The position numbers and the translations under genes are program-made. From positions 62,001 through 126,000 of the forward strand of contig NZ_LBMW01000001.1 of NCBI RefSeq assembly GCF_026168105.1: a stretch of DNA of 64,000 nucleotides. The letters run 5' to 3'. Under the pieces are notes generated by a model that searched no databases, was not told where the DNA came from, and was given only the letters and a program-made list of their open reading frames with translations. Within the stretch, counting starts at the first letter, position 1, and every line of letters starts with the position of its first letter. This DNA is from Streptomyces hygroscopicus (lineage in GTDB: Bacteria; Actinomycetota; Actinomycetes; Streptomycetales; Streptomycetaceae). Positions 34,315-43,242 of the stretch are shown here, one piece after another.

Positions 34315-35853
34315 TCAGTGAACGAGCGCCTTGCGCAGCTTGGGTTTCGAGGCATCGGCCCACGCAGTCGGCAGTTCCCGTTCGCTCGCTTCGGCCACGG
34401 CTTGCTCCTGACCGTACAACAGGCCCCAGGTGAAATTGGGCTCTCCCGCCGCGTGTGCCGCCCGGGCCAGGTTCCGCAGGGCGTCCCGTGCAACGACGCT
34501 GTCCTGATGATCCCCGAGCACCTTCTGTACGGCCTTGACGCGCTTGCCGAGCCGTTTGGCCGGTTTGCCGAGCGAGGCGCGCGCCGGTTCGGTGGCGTAC
34601 CGCGTCTTCTTGGCCGCCTTGCGGGCTTGATGCAGGGCCGCGTCGCGTTCCGTCCCAGGGGACAGCTCCAGCGCGTGTGCCACCCGGCCAGCCAGCCGGT
34701 CGTACTCCTTGAGGGTTGCCTTGACCATCACTTTCTCCGGCTTGCGGGCGGCTTCACGACGCAGCGGGGGCTGTTCCGTGAGCGCGGCCAAGGAATTCAG
34801 AAGGGCCAGGTAACGGGGTGAGTGCAGGGCGTCGAGGGTGCGCTGCCGCGCCTCGGAGGCGCGGGCGACGTTCCACACCTGCAACCGGGCGTTGACGGGC
34901 CCGAGGACCAGTTCCCGGGGCGCGGCCCCGATGCGCGAGCCGAGCCGTTTCATGAGGACCTCCTGGTCGCGTTCCGCGCCCAGCTCGCCGCCGAGCCACT
35001 TGAGCTCCTCGCGGATCGGATCGGTGACCTCACGCGCCAGCACCGCGCGGTAAGACCGCAGGGTGCTGCGCAGTCGACGACAGGTGACGCGCAGCCTGTG
35101 CACCGAGTCGGGCAGGTCGCGGCGTACCGCGGGGTCGAGGCTCACCAGAGTGCGCACCTGCTCGTCCAGGTAGTTGAGGACCTCTTCACCGGCCGAGCCG
35201 GGTACGACGATCTCGGCACGTCCGTCCGGCGGGTGCGGCACGCCCGCTCCTGTCTCCTCCAGGGCCCGGGCCAGCTTGGACGGGTGGCCCGCACGGTCGA
35301 TGCCGCTCTTGTGCAGCATCTTGTCGACGAGGTCCAGCAGCGAGGGATCGGCTTCCTCGGCGAGTTCGACCTCCACCTCGGTCCATGAGGCGCGTGTGGT
35401 CGTGTCGAGCAGGGACTCGGCGCGGACCCTGTCGAGGCTCAGCTCTGCGAGGACCGCGCCTTCTGAATCGAGGAGGTGCCGCGTGCTGCGGGTGGACCAG
35501 ATACGGACAACGGGCCTCAGTTCCAACCCTCGGGTGCGGGAAAGGGCCAGGTCACGCAGGCTGTCCGGAACCGTGTCGGACAGCGGGGCCTGCACCTCTT
35601 CCCGGCTGTCCCCGGACATGGGCAGTTTGAGGTGCCAACCGGCATCAGCCCCGCCGGTCCTTCGCCGGAGCGTTGCCGAGGCGCCGACCAGGCGCAGGTC
35701 GTCTGTGTCGTAGTACACGGCGTCCAGTTCGTCGAGGCCCTTTTCCACGACCGACACGACGTCGTCCACACCTGTGAGGTCCGGCAGCCACGAGGCGGCA
35801 TTGGCCGACGGGGCTTCGTACTTTCGCTCTGTCTCTCGCTTCGAAGAGGTCAT
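34315..35853 (-). CDS. CYTH-CHAD domain protein
   Basis: The 512-residue protein starts MTSSKRETERKYEAPSANAA. Residues 1-200 form a CYTH (triphosphate tunnel) domain: ETERKYE is the ExExK signature, followed by YYDTDDLRL, LRRRTGGADAGWHLKLP and ELSLDR. Residues from about 225 are a CHAD domain, alpha-helical with conserved His and basic residues (SVHRLRVTCRRLRSTLRSYR, ALHQARKAAKKTRYATE). CHAD domains bind polyphosphate and CYTH domains hydrolyse or bind triphosphates, so it is probably a polyphosphate-associated protein. ATG 35853 is preferred to an ATG five codons earlier because ExExK proteins start close to the motif. Confidence 0.92.
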   Translation of the reverse strand: MTSSKRETERKYEAPSANAASWLPDLTGVDDVVSVVEKGLDELDAVYYDTDDLRLVGASATLRRRTGGADAGWHLKLPMSGDSREEVQAPLSDTVPDSLRDLALSRTRGLELRPVVRIWSTRSTRHLLDSEGAVLAELSLDRVRAESLLDTTTRASWTEVEVELAEEADPSLLDLVDKMLHKSGIDRAGHPSKLARALEETGAGVPHPPDGRAEIVVPGSAGEEVLNYLDEQVRTLVSLDPAVRRDLPDSVHRLRVTCRRLRSTLRSYRAVLAREVTDPIREELKWLGGELGAERDQEVLMKRLGSRIGAAPRELVLGPVNARLQVWNVARASEARQRTLDALHSPRYLALLNSLAALTEQPPLRREAARKPEKVMVKATLKEYDRLAGRVAHALELSPGTERDAALHQARKAAKKTRYATEPARASLGKPAKRLGKRVKAVQKVLGDHQDSVVARDALRNLARAAHAAGEPNFTWGLLYGQEQAVAEASERELPTAWADASKPKLRKALVH

Positions 35854-36001
35854 ACCGGGCGCGTACACACCTCAGCGCTGCTCAAACACTCGTGAGGCAA
35901 CATTCAGGCCTGGTTGCCTCAGAGTGCGTTGGGGTGGGTGTACGAGCTGCCCCGGCTGCTTGCGTGGTGGCCCAAGGCGATGTTCCCACCCCGGACGAAC
36001 A

Positions 36002-37558
36002 TCAACTCCTGCGGACGTAAAGGATGATCGTCTCTCCTCGGACGGTGATCTCCGTCGCCGGGCTGTAGGCGTTCAGCAGGACCTCCCGCTTAGCGACGGT
36101 GGCGACGCTCTGGCTGGGCCTCACCGTCCTGTCCACCAGCCAGACGCGGCGGTGCGGCAGCAGCAACCGGCGGATGGCGGCCACGGGCTCCTCCTCGCCA
36201 CCCAGCGTCCTGGACGCGGCGGGCGACCGAGTCATCAGGACATCGTCGGTGCGCGTGAAGTCGGCGGCGTAGACGTACTCGACATTGCGTTTGGTGCCTG
36301 GTACGAACACGATCGCGTCCCCTGTCCGGGCGCGCTGCCCGATGATCCTCGCGACGGCCGTCTGGTCGTCGTTGCGGGAAGCCGGCGTGCGCAGCCACTC
36401 CTGCGTCGGCCACTGCAGGACCAGAAGCAGACCGGCGAGCGCCACACCCAGCACTCGGGGGACCACGCGCCGCCCGCGAACGGGCGGTCCCCCGGGACGC
36501 GGCCGCACCGCCGCCCGTAACAGGCCATCCGCGCCCGCCGCGGTGATCAGCGACAGAGCGGGCAGCGAGTACAGGACATACCGCTGGTTGAAGGCGGGCT
36601 GGATGAGCGAACCAGCCAGCAGGACGCCCGCCGGGAGCACCAGCCACGGCAGCGCCAGCGTCCGCAGCGCCAGCGGTCCCTTCCCCCGGCGGGAGCGCAG
36701 CGCTCCGACGGCCGCGAGCGGGACGACGACCGCGACGGCTGGGAGCCCGGGACCGGTGAACTGCCGTACGAGACTGGCCGCCTGGCGCCAGCCGGGCCGA
36801 GGAAGCAGGCTCAGCTGCCCGATCTGGGTATGCGCGTACAGAGCGAACGGTGACAGGCATGCCGCGACGGCCAGCGCGGTGATCAGCCACCCGCGCAGCG
36901 TGCGCCGGGGGATCCGGCCGACCGCCAGGGCCAAGCCGTGGGCGGCGAGGATCAAGGCCGCGAACAGATGCAGCAGTGACGCGAGCAGTACTACCGAGCC
37001 ATACGCGACCCAGCGCCGGACGGTGGGGCGTTCGACGGCGCGCAGCAACAACAGACAGCCCACGGTGACCAGGCCGGTGACCAGCCCGTAGGAACGGCCC
37101 TCCTGGGCGTAGTGCGAGGCCAGCGGGGTGACCGCCAGCAGCAGGCCCGCGCCGAACCCGACCGCCCGCCCCGCCAGCCTCCGTCCGACCGCCGCCGTGG
37201 CGCCCGCGGCCACCGCCATGCCCAGTACCGAGGGCAGCCGCAGCAGCACCGCGTCCCCGCTCCCCGCGGGCAGGAGCAGGTGCATCAGCAGGTAGTACAG
37301 CACGTGCACGACATCGACATGGTGCGCCAGCGCCCAGATGTCGGGCGCACTCCGGGTGGCGACCTCATACGTGGTGGTCTCGTCCCACCACATGGCGCGG
37401 TTCAGGCCCCACAGCCCGAGCGCGCCCATGACGGCAGCGGGCACCGCCCAGACCGCCGCCGTGTCCGCGCCTCCGGCGCATGACAGACGAGAAGAGACGA
37501 CGGTTCTCAGTCCAAGGGCCGCCACTCGCGGCGGCGCGGACTTCAACTCTTCTGTCAC
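36002..37558 (-). CDS. GT39/ArnT-like polytopic glycosyltransferase
   Basis: The protein of about 518 residues starts VTEELKSAPPRVAALGLRTV. The first extracytoplasmic loop carries WWDETTTYEVATRSAPDIWA, with the acidic motif that is catalytic in GT-C enzymes. About ten hydrophobic segments follow (LRLPSVLGMAVAAGATAAVG, SYGLVTGLVTVGCLLLLRAV and others), then a soluble C-terminal domain of about 100 residues (DAIVFVPGTKRNVEYVYAAD). It should transfer a sugar from a polyprenyl-phosphate donor outside the membrane. The acceptor is unknown. A frame start at 37579 is possible but less likely. Confidence 0.85.
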   Translation of the reverse strand: MTEELKSAPPRVAALGLRTVVSSRLSCAGGADTAAVWAVPAAVMGALGLWGLNRAMWWDETTTYEVATRSAPDIWALAHHVDVVHVLYYLLMHLLLPAGSGDAVLLRLPSVLGMAVAAGATAAVGRRLAGRAVGFGAGLLLAVTPLASHYAQEGRSYGLVTGLVTVGCLLLLRAVERPTVRRWVAYGSVVLLASLLHLFAALILAAHGLALAVGRIPRRTLRGWLITALAVAACLSPFALYAHTQIGQLSLLPRPGWRQAASLVRQFTGPGLPAVAVVVPLAAVGALRSRRGKGPLALRTLALPWLVLPAGVLLAGSLIQPAFNQRYVLYSLPALSLITAAGADGLLRAAVRPRPGGPPVRGRRVVPRVLGVALAGLLLVLQWPTQEWLRTPASRNDDQTAVARIIGQRARTGDAIVFVPGTKRNVEYVYAADFTRTDDVLMTRSPAASRTLGGEEEPVAAIRRLLLPHRRVWLVDRTVRPSQSVATVAKREVLLNAYSPATEITVRGETIILYVRRS

Positions 37559-38697
37559 TGCGCATCGACTCCAACTCACGGGCGTGGGACGGAAATCACG
37601 GCATCGGCCACGGGCGCCGCAAAGGACCGAACCCTCACGGGTTCAGCGCAGGCCGGCGCCCTGCAGCCGACGACCGAAACGGGGTGCACACCCTACGAGA
37701 CCCACTGTGAAGGGCGCTGGATACCGACCATGAGTGATTGTCCGTCAAGAATTCATGACGTGTTGAGACACGCGGCCCCGGGGATCCCCACTCCCGTTCC
37801 ATGCGGCCGCGCCACCATGGCGCCGGGTCCTCTCCCAATGGTCAGGGGCCCTCCTCGCCTCTGTAGAGGGCGATCTGCCACAGAACGAGGCCGGGCAGCA
37901 TCACACCGACGACGCTCAGCCCGGTCAGCACCTGCACGCAGAAGGCGGCCGGCAGGTGCGGGCGCGTGCGCTGCCACAACTCGGCGGTCCCGAGACTTCC
38001 GCAATCGCCCGGGCTTCCGCGGTCTGCCAGTGCATGGGATACCGCCACGGATTACGCGGTGTGCAGCACGGCGAGGACGAGCCCGGTGAGGACCAGCAAC
38101 AGGGCCGGGTACGGGAAGAGGTGAAGCTCCTGCTGGATGGGGCGCAAACGTGCGCCCCTGGAAGCCAAGCACTCTCGCGGTCGGCGTCCCGAACATCGGG
38201 CACGGCACCGCCTCCTGCCGAGTTCGCGCCGACACGCACAAGGCGATGGAGGGGCGGATCGCCCACACCGCGTCCCGGAACGGGCTGGACGTGCAGACCG
38301 CGGCTCCGTCCGAGGACGCACGGCTGACCACCGACGTGCTGGTGACCGCAGCCGGGGGCGCGTCGGGTGGGAGGCTCAGTACTCCCCCATCACCGCCGGC
38401 AGCGTACGCCGACGCTCCGCCAAGGCTCGCGCCCGCGACATCACATCCCTGTGGGTGACTGCAGACACCGGATGCGGCCAGCCGAGCCGGTTCGCTGACC
38501 GGCGGGCGGCTGAGGCGGGCGCAGCCAGTCGCCCGCATCTGCACCATCGGCACCGGCGAACCGAACGGGTGACCGGAGGGGAGCCGCGGGACGGACCGTA
38601 GAGTTTCCCTGACGGGTGTCTGGAGAAGGTCGTCATCGGCCCTGTGGGGCGTGGCCGGGCCCGGCCACGGGTTGCGGCGTTGATCCACCTCGTGGTG
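37559..38697. other. Gene-poor region with remnants of a membrane-protein gene
   Basis: No intact gene. On the minus strand, LPAAFCVQVLTGLSVVGVML followed by PGLVLWQIALYRGEEGP ends at a stop at 37842, and ELHLFPYPALLLVLTGLVLA ends at 38052. Each is a single plausible membrane helix with nothing before it. They look like two C-terminal scraps of former membrane proteins. The remainder shows no recognisable coding. Confidence 0.35.
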
Positions 38698-38922
38698 TCA
38701 GCCGTTGTAAGAGGGCACGTGGTCTCCCGGTTGCCAGCAGTTGGGGGTTGCTTCGATCTGTGAGGTGTCGCCCGTGCTGGGCTGGCAGGTGAGGCACAGT
38801 TCGTGGCGTCCATGGGAGGTGATCACGCTGCCCCAGCCGTTGCATGTGTCGCAGCCGGTAGCCAAAGCGGCGTTGGCCCGCGGGTTCGAAGCGGCAGCAG
38901 CGACGGTCGATCGGTAGACCAT
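38698..38922 (-). CDS. Small zinc-ribbon-like protein
   Basis: The 74-residue protein starts MVYRSTVAAAASNPRANAAL and has an AGGAGAG ribosome site 5-6 bases before its ATG. It carries CDTCNGWG and LCLTCQP, two CxxC pairs 17 residues apart, with the first followed by the GxG seen in DnaJ-type zinc modules. It is therefore probably a single zinc-binding knuckle. The tail (DTSQIEATPNCWQPGDHVPS) is acidic and has a fifth Cys. Function unknown. It is the last of a group of minus-strand genes. Confidence 0.7.
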   Translation of the reverse strand: MVYRSTVAAAASNPRANAALATGCDTCNGWGSVITSHGRHELCLTCQPSTGDTSQIEATPNCWQPGDHVPSYNG

Positions 38923-39017
38923 GTGGCTCTCCTGGTTCGAGGTTCGATTTGTCCGGGTGGTGCGCAGGTTCACCTGCGCGATGTCCAGTGGCCGAGGAAG
39001 CCGTTCAGTTGTTCCGG

Positions 39018-39290
39018 TCAGCTCGGTCGATGGTGGAGCAGAGTGGCCCGTAGGTCGTTCTCGGTGATCTGGTCGGTGGGGCGGCGGAGTGTCCAGCGGT
39101 GGGCCTCGCCGTCCATGGGCAGCACCGCGACGACGGTTTCCAGCGGTGGGTGGCCGGGTTCGCTGCAGCTGAGTTGGCGGATTATGACGGCGGTGTCGTC
39201 GTCCAGGCCGAGCAGGGCGCGCACGGCATCCTTCAGTTCGCGGAGGTGCGGGCTCGGTCCGGTGGTTCCTGGGCGGGGGTCCAGGTGCAT
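39018..39290 (-). CDS. Small protein of unknown function
   Basis: A 90-residue frame from the ATG complementing 39288-39290, with GAGGAG 6 bases upstream. It encodes a compact alpha/beta protein: LRELKDAVRALLGLDDDTAV, IIRQLSCSEPGHPPLETVVA, VLPMDGEAHRWTLRRP, then a helix ending LRATLLHHRPS. The same frame stays open upstream as far as 39671, where another ATG with a ribosome-like AGGA exists, so a 217-residue form is possible (see next entry). I prefer the short form because of its own strong ribosome site. No family is recognised. Confidence 0.6.
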   Translation of the reverse strand: MHLDPRPGTTGPSPHLRELKDAVRALLGLDDDTAVIIRQLSCSEPGHPPLETVVAVLPMDGEAHRWTLRRPTDQITENDLRATLLHHRPS

Positions 39291-39823
39291 GGGGGTACTC
39301 CTCGGTTCCGGGAAGGCGGGCATGCGGCGCAGGGAGCGCCGTGGGGTGGACGGTGTGTTCGACGGCGGCGAAGCCGATACCGCAGCCGCCGCGGCTGGGG
39401 CGCCTTCGGTGTCCGCGAGCCGGCCGCGGCTGCGGCTCCGGCACATCTGGGGGTGGCGGTGCGTGTCGGCGGGACGCAGACGGTACGGCCGCCCGCCCGT
39501 CTGGTCGCGTACGACGTCCGCACCGTCGTCCATCTGCGGCACACGCAGCGTGTGATGTGCGGTGGTCAGGCCGGGCGAGTGGGCACCGGCTACCAGCAGG
39601 GCGTGCAGTGCCTGGGCCGGCACGAAGTCCTGGCAGCCGGTGGCCACTTGCATGATCGCACCCGCTGGCATGTCGTCCTGTCGCGGTAGCACGTGGTGTG
39701 CGCGCGTGGGATCGGCGGGCCGTCGGATGGTCCTTTGTGCCGTGGTGCGCAGGGCGTGTGGCTTGCCGGTCCCCCGGCGCCCCGAGCCGGACGCTGCCGT
39801 CCGGGCGGATCGGCGGTGGTGGT
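39291..39823 (-). other. Possible coding extension or separate small gene
   Basis: In the frame of the gene at 39018, positions 39671-39450 (minus) encode MQVATGCQDFVPAQALHALL and THRHPQMC with good codon bias. They are then followed by an Arg/Ala/Pro-rich linker leading straight into the downstream protein. It may be an N-terminal domain of that protein or an independent gene fused by loss of its stop. The remaining part to 39823 holds nothing recognised. Confidence 0.35.
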
Positions 39824-40279
39824 TCAGTTGGGTGGTGTGCGGGTTGTGGCCCGGTCCCAGCTGGGTGTCCTGACGGGTGCTCGGGCCGCGCGGTGTTGTG
39901 TTGTCACGGTCATCTGCCAGATCGCGAGGAGCAGCAGCGTGCCGGTTTCGGTGAGGAGGCTGAGGAGGGCTTGTGGGGCGGGCTGCAGACCGTGTTCGGT
40001 GAATCCGAACACGCCTACGGTGCGTGAGGCGGTGAATCCGGCGAGGGCGCCGAGCGCAACGCCGGCTGCGGCGGCCCTCAGCAGCAGGGGTGGCGTCCCC
40101 ATCAGCAGCAGGGCGGCGAGGGCGAAGGAGGCGCTGGCCTGGAGCAGGAACAGGGGGCCGATGATGTGGATGAAGCGGTACTGGTCGACGTAGAGCTGGG
40201 CGTGGATGTATCCGCTGGCGGCGAGGGTGGCGGCGCTCGCCGATCGCAGGGTGGGGACGAGGAGTCTTTGGGTGTTCAT
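39824..40279 (-). CDS. Small integral membrane protein in metallophosphoesterase operon
   Basis: The 151-residue protein starts MNTQRLLVPTLRSASAATLA and has four hydrophobic segments, with a conserved-looking first loop SGYIHAQLYVDQYRFIHIIG that has several His and Tyr. The C-terminal 25 residues are basic and soluble. Its start overlaps the stop of the metallophosphoesterase gene by four bases (ATGA at 40276-40279), so it is the third gene of a coupled operon with the phosphoesterase and cupredoxin genes. Similar His-containing small membrane proteins accompany copper or redox proteins, but that link is inference. Confidence 0.75.
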   Translation of the reverse strand: MNTQRLLVPTLRSASAATLAASGYIHAQLYVDQYRFIHIIGPLFLLQASASFALAALLLMGTPPLLLRAAAAGVALGALAGFTASRTVGVFGFTEHGLQPAPQALLSLLTETGTLLLLAIWQMTVTTQHRAARAPVRTPSWDRATTRTPPN

Positions 40280-41274
40280 GCCAGCCTCTGATCCTTGATG
40301 GCCAGTTCGCGGTCGCCTTGGCGGTAGCCGACGGTGCGGATGCCGAGTGCGTCCTTGAGCTGCCGGGCGGGGACGACCTGCGGAGTGGGGGCGGGGGCAC
40401 GGCCCGGTTTGGGCAGGGGGTAGGCGGTGGTGGTGGCGGAGTGGAAGGTGATGTTGCCCTCTGTCTTGGTGAACAGCTGGTGGACGTGCCCGTTGAGACA
40501 GGTGACGGAGGAGAAGCGGCGCAGTAGGGCGATGACCTTGAGGGCGTCATCGGTGCTCCAGCCCCACTGCGGGTACATGGCGAACAGCGGGATGTGGCTG
40601 AAGACCACGATGGGGGTGTCCGGCGGCAGTCCGGCGATGTCCTTGCGGACGAAGTCGATCTGGTCGTTGCCGAGATGGCCGAGCTTCTCCAGGCTCATCG
40701 TGTTGACCAAGGCGATGAGGTGCACGCCGTGGGTGTCGAAGCTGTACCAGCCGTCGCCCAGCGTGCCCCTGCCGAAGGTCTGCCGGTAGGCGCGGCCCGC
40801 ATCGCCGATGGAGTCGTGCTCGCCCGGTACGGTGAAGACGCGGTCTGTCTGCATACCGGTCATCATCTGCTTGACCTGGTCGAACTGCCCGACCGTGGAC
40901 AGGTGGGTCAGGTCGCCGCTGTGCATGACGAAGTCGGGTCTGAATCCGAGCGAGTTGACCTGGTTGATCGCTTCGGTGAATGAGCCGGCCACGTCCATGT
41001 TCGCAGGGCCCTGGAACCCGATATGGCTGTCGGAGACCTGCACGAACCGCAGCGCGCCGTTCGCTGCTGCGGCGCCGGCGGCGGCCCCGGAGTTGGTCTC
41101 CCGGGAGTCGGCGATGTGGCTGATCACCTCTCCACTGGCCACGGTCAGCACCACGGCGCCGCCGAACCACCCCGCGTGGCGGAGCAGTTGGCGCCGGGTC
41201 ATACCGTGTTCTGTGGCGGGCTGCTCGGCATCGCCGGTCGGTGCACCGTCGTGATTGTCGTAGTAGCCGGTCAT
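40276..41274 (-). CDS. Tat-exported calcineurin-like metallophosphoesterase
   Basis: The 332-residue protein starts MTGYYDNHDGAPTGDAEQPA. A twin-arginine signal (TRRQLLRHAGWFGGAVVLTV) begins at about residue 25, so the folded enzyme is probably exported with its metals. The catalytic motifs are in order: VSDSHIGF (DxH), MHSGDLTH (GD), PGEHD (GNHD equivalent with Glu for Asn), FSHIPL and LNGHVHQLF (GHxH). The Asn-to-Glu change is noteworthy because that Asn normally bridges substrate and metal. Substrate unknown. It overlaps both neighbours by a few bases (TGATG and ATGA). Confidence 0.9.
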   Translation of the reverse strand: MTGYYDNHDGAPTGDAEQPATEHGMTRRQLLRHAGWFGGAVVLTVASGEVISHIADSRETNSGAAAGAAAANGALRFVQVSDSHIGFQGPANMDVAGSFTEAINQVNSLGFRPDFVMHSGDLTHLSTVGQFDQVKQMMTGMQTDRVFTVPGEHDSIGDAGRAYRQTFGRGTLGDGWYSFDTHGVHLIALVNTMSLEKLGHLGNDQIDFVRKDIAGLPPDTPIVVFSHIPLFAMYPQWGWSTDDALKVIALLRRFSSVTCLNGHVHQLFTKTEGNITFHSATTTAYPLPKPGRAPAPTPQVVPARQLKDALGIRTVGYRQGDRELAIKDQRLA

Positions 41275-41825
41275 CAGGTCACCTCCACGGTGGCGGTCAT
41301 GAAGGGATGAATGGTGCAGAGGTAGGAGTAGGTGCCGGGCTTGGTGAACGTGTAGCTGTAGGTTGCGTGGGTGTTCAGGGCTGCCGAATGCAACGGTCCG
41401 CCCGATCCCGCGCTGGTGACGGTGTGGGCGTCGGTGTCCTGATTGGTCCACGTCACCGTCGTGCCCGCTTTGACCTTGAGCGTGGCCGGGGAGAATGCGA
41501 AGTTCTTGATCGCCACGGCGTCCCCGGTCACTGGCGCGGCCGGCGCGCCTGTACTCGAGTGACTCGTGGGCATGGTCATGCCCGGCATCGGCGAGGCGCC
41601 GGGACCGGAGCCCGCCGCATTCCCCGGCCCCGTGGCACCGGGCATCCCGGCCGTCTGGTGCTGACCCGGACCGGGTGTGACGGCGCCGGCTCCGGTGGAC
41701 GAGGAGTGCGACGACTGGCCGCATGAGCTGAGGAGCCCCAACGCGCCGACGGTGGCGACGGTGGCGACGGCCAGCCCGGCCGCGGCGCGCGATCGCCGGC
41801 CTGGTGTACGGAAGTTCAGGTACAT
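41274..41825 (-). CDS. Cupredoxin-domain lipoprotein (plastocyanin-like)
   Basis: The 183-residue protein starts MYLNFRTPGRRSRAAAGLAV. It has a signal peptide with lipobox LSSC, then a low-complexity Ser/Gly/Pro/Met-rich linker of about 65 residues (PMPGMTMPTSHSS could itself bind copper), then a 90-residue cupredoxin domain. Type-1 copper ligands are His in DAHTV and Cys, His and Met in YLCTIHPFM. It should be an extracellular, membrane-tethered electron carrier or copper store. It is the first gene of the operon with the phosphoesterase and membrane protein, and lies divergent from the ECF sigma gene. Confidence 0.92.
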   Translation of the reverse strand: MYLNFRTPGRRSRAAAGLAVATVATVGALGLLSSCGQSSHSSSTGAGAVTPGPGQHQTAGMPGATGPGNAAGSGPGASPMPGMTMPTSHSSTGAPAAPVTGDAVAIKNFAFSPATLKVKAGTTVTWTNQDTDAHTVTSAGSGGPLHSAALNTHATYSYTFTKPGTYSYLCTIHPFMTATVEVT

Positions 41826-42596
41826 GGTGTTCGTTCCTCACGGATCAGGCGGAGAAGAGGGACGTGCCGGGTGAGCGCACGCAACCGCGGTGATGTCTGG
41901 TGAATGCCGTGTCACGGCCGCGTGCCCCTGACGGAATCTGCGAACGAGCGCGTGGGCTGCCCTTGCGCTGGCCGGTCGCCTCGGCATGCCCCGCGCCGCG
42001 CATCCGCCCTGACGTGCCGCGAAGTTGCAGATGGGATGCGGCGGTTCCGCGTCCCGGGGCCGCGAGTGACGTACCGCAGGGAGGTGGTGCCTGTACGGGT
42101 GGTGCGCACACGGGGCGGGTGGAGTTCTGCCGTGGTGACTGCGCAGCCCTCGACCGCTGTATCGCTGTACCGCCGTACGCGCCGAGCGCTCCACAGGGCC
42201 GTCGCCGTGGTGTGCGCGGGGCCAGGCACGGTGGCTGCCCGGTGGCGCCGAGCTCGGTGCGCGGGGGCGGGGCGAGCGTGGTCGGCGCCATGACCGTGTG
42301 CGCCGCGTTGTGCATCTCGGTCACCTCTGATCCGTCCCTTGCCGTATGGGGAATACAGGAGGAATGCCGCGTAAATCGGCTCTTGTCTGGCTCCACGGGC
42401 GGCGGGGGGCGATCGGTTCGGAAGACATGCACTTTTTCTGATACTTCTTTGGTGATCGGCGCGGACCAGACGGCCTCCCAGTGCCCCGCTCGCATGGTCC
42501 TGGCGGTGACGTCGGACCCGGCAGGGGCGCGCCGCCCGCAGTGTGCACAGAGTGTCACCTGCACCACGCCGTGCGTTACACGACAAAGCAATACAT
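41826..42596. other. Divergent promoter region between cupredoxin operon and sigma gene
   Basis: About 770 bases with no convincing gene. A frame from 42321 downward on the minus strand starts after a fair ribosome site but encodes low-complexity Arg/Pro/Ala sequence, so I leave it out. The zone 42400-42470 is locally AT-richer and is the likeliest place for promoters. Confidence 0.35.
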
Positions 42597-43217
42597 ATGC
42601 GCGATGATCGGCTTATGCCCTGGAGTTCCCGAAAACGTGGTACACGGACCGATCCAGATCGCTCCGCGCACCGTGTCTCTGGTAAAGGGACCCTTTCGAC
42701 CGCAGACGAGGAACTGCTGCGCACTCTGTATGCGGAGCATGCAGGACCCCTGTTTCACTACGTGCTGCGACTGACCTCAGGAGACTGGCAATGGGCGGAG
42801 GATGTCGTGCAGGAAACGCTGCTGCGAGCGTGGCAGCATCCCGCCGCGTTCGACCCGGCACGCGGCCCGGCCCGAGCATGGCTGTGTACGGTCGCCCGGC
42901 ACCTGGTGATCGACGCCCACCGGGCCCGGCAGGCCAGGCCGGCCGAGGCCGGCGGCGAGGCGCTGGAGCGAGCCGCCGAGCAGGCACCGGGCGAGGACGA
43001 GATCGAGCAGGCACTGCAGAGCTGGGCGGTGGCCGACGCCGTCCGGACGCTGTCCCCGGACCACCGAGCGGTCCTGCTGGAGACCTACTACCGGGGCCGG
43101 ACCATGGCGGAGGCCGCACAGGTGCTGGGCATCCCGCTGGGCACCGTGAAGTCGCGGACGTACTACGCCCTGCACGCCCTGCGGCTGGCGCTGCAGGAAC
43201 GGGGCATCGAGCCGTGA
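42597..43217 (+). CDS. ECF RNA polymerase sigma factor
   Basis: The 206-residue protein begins MRDDRLMPWSSRKRGTRTDP; other in-frame starts lie at 42543 and 42615, so the N-terminus is uncertain. Region 2 reads LLRTLYAEHAGPLFHYVLRL, DWQWAEDVVQETLLRAWQHP and RAWLCTVARHLVIDAHRARQ. Region 4 reads LSPDHRAVLLETYYRGRTMA, EAAQVLGIPLGTVKSRTYYA. This is a SigL/SigK-like ECF sigma factor. The anti-sigma gene starts 25 bases after its stop, so the pair is one unit. It is divergent from the cupredoxin operon, a plausible target. Confidence 0.92.
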   Translation: MRDDRLMPWSSRKRGTRTDPDRSAHRVSGKGTLSTADEELLRTLYAEHAGPLFHYVLRLTSGDWQWAEDVVQETLLRAWQHPAAFDPARGPARAWLCTVARHLVIDAHRARQARPAEAGGEALERAAEQAPGEDEIEQALQSWAVADAVRTLSPDHRAVLLETYYRGRTMAEAAQVLGIPLGTVKSRTYYALHALRLALQERGIEP

Positions 43218-43242
43218 CCGTGGCGTGCAGGAGGTGGCGACC

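Noticed and set aside
38052..38458. Plus-strand frame with THKAMEGRIAHTASRNGLDV considered as a gene
   Set aside because: No start with a ribosome site and no family match by eye; it overlaps minus-strand membrane-protein scraps.
41845..42591. 248-codon minus-strand frame in the cupredoxin/sigma intergenic region
   Set aside because: It has a passable start but a disordered Arg/Pro/Ala product and implausible codon positions; kept as non-coding.
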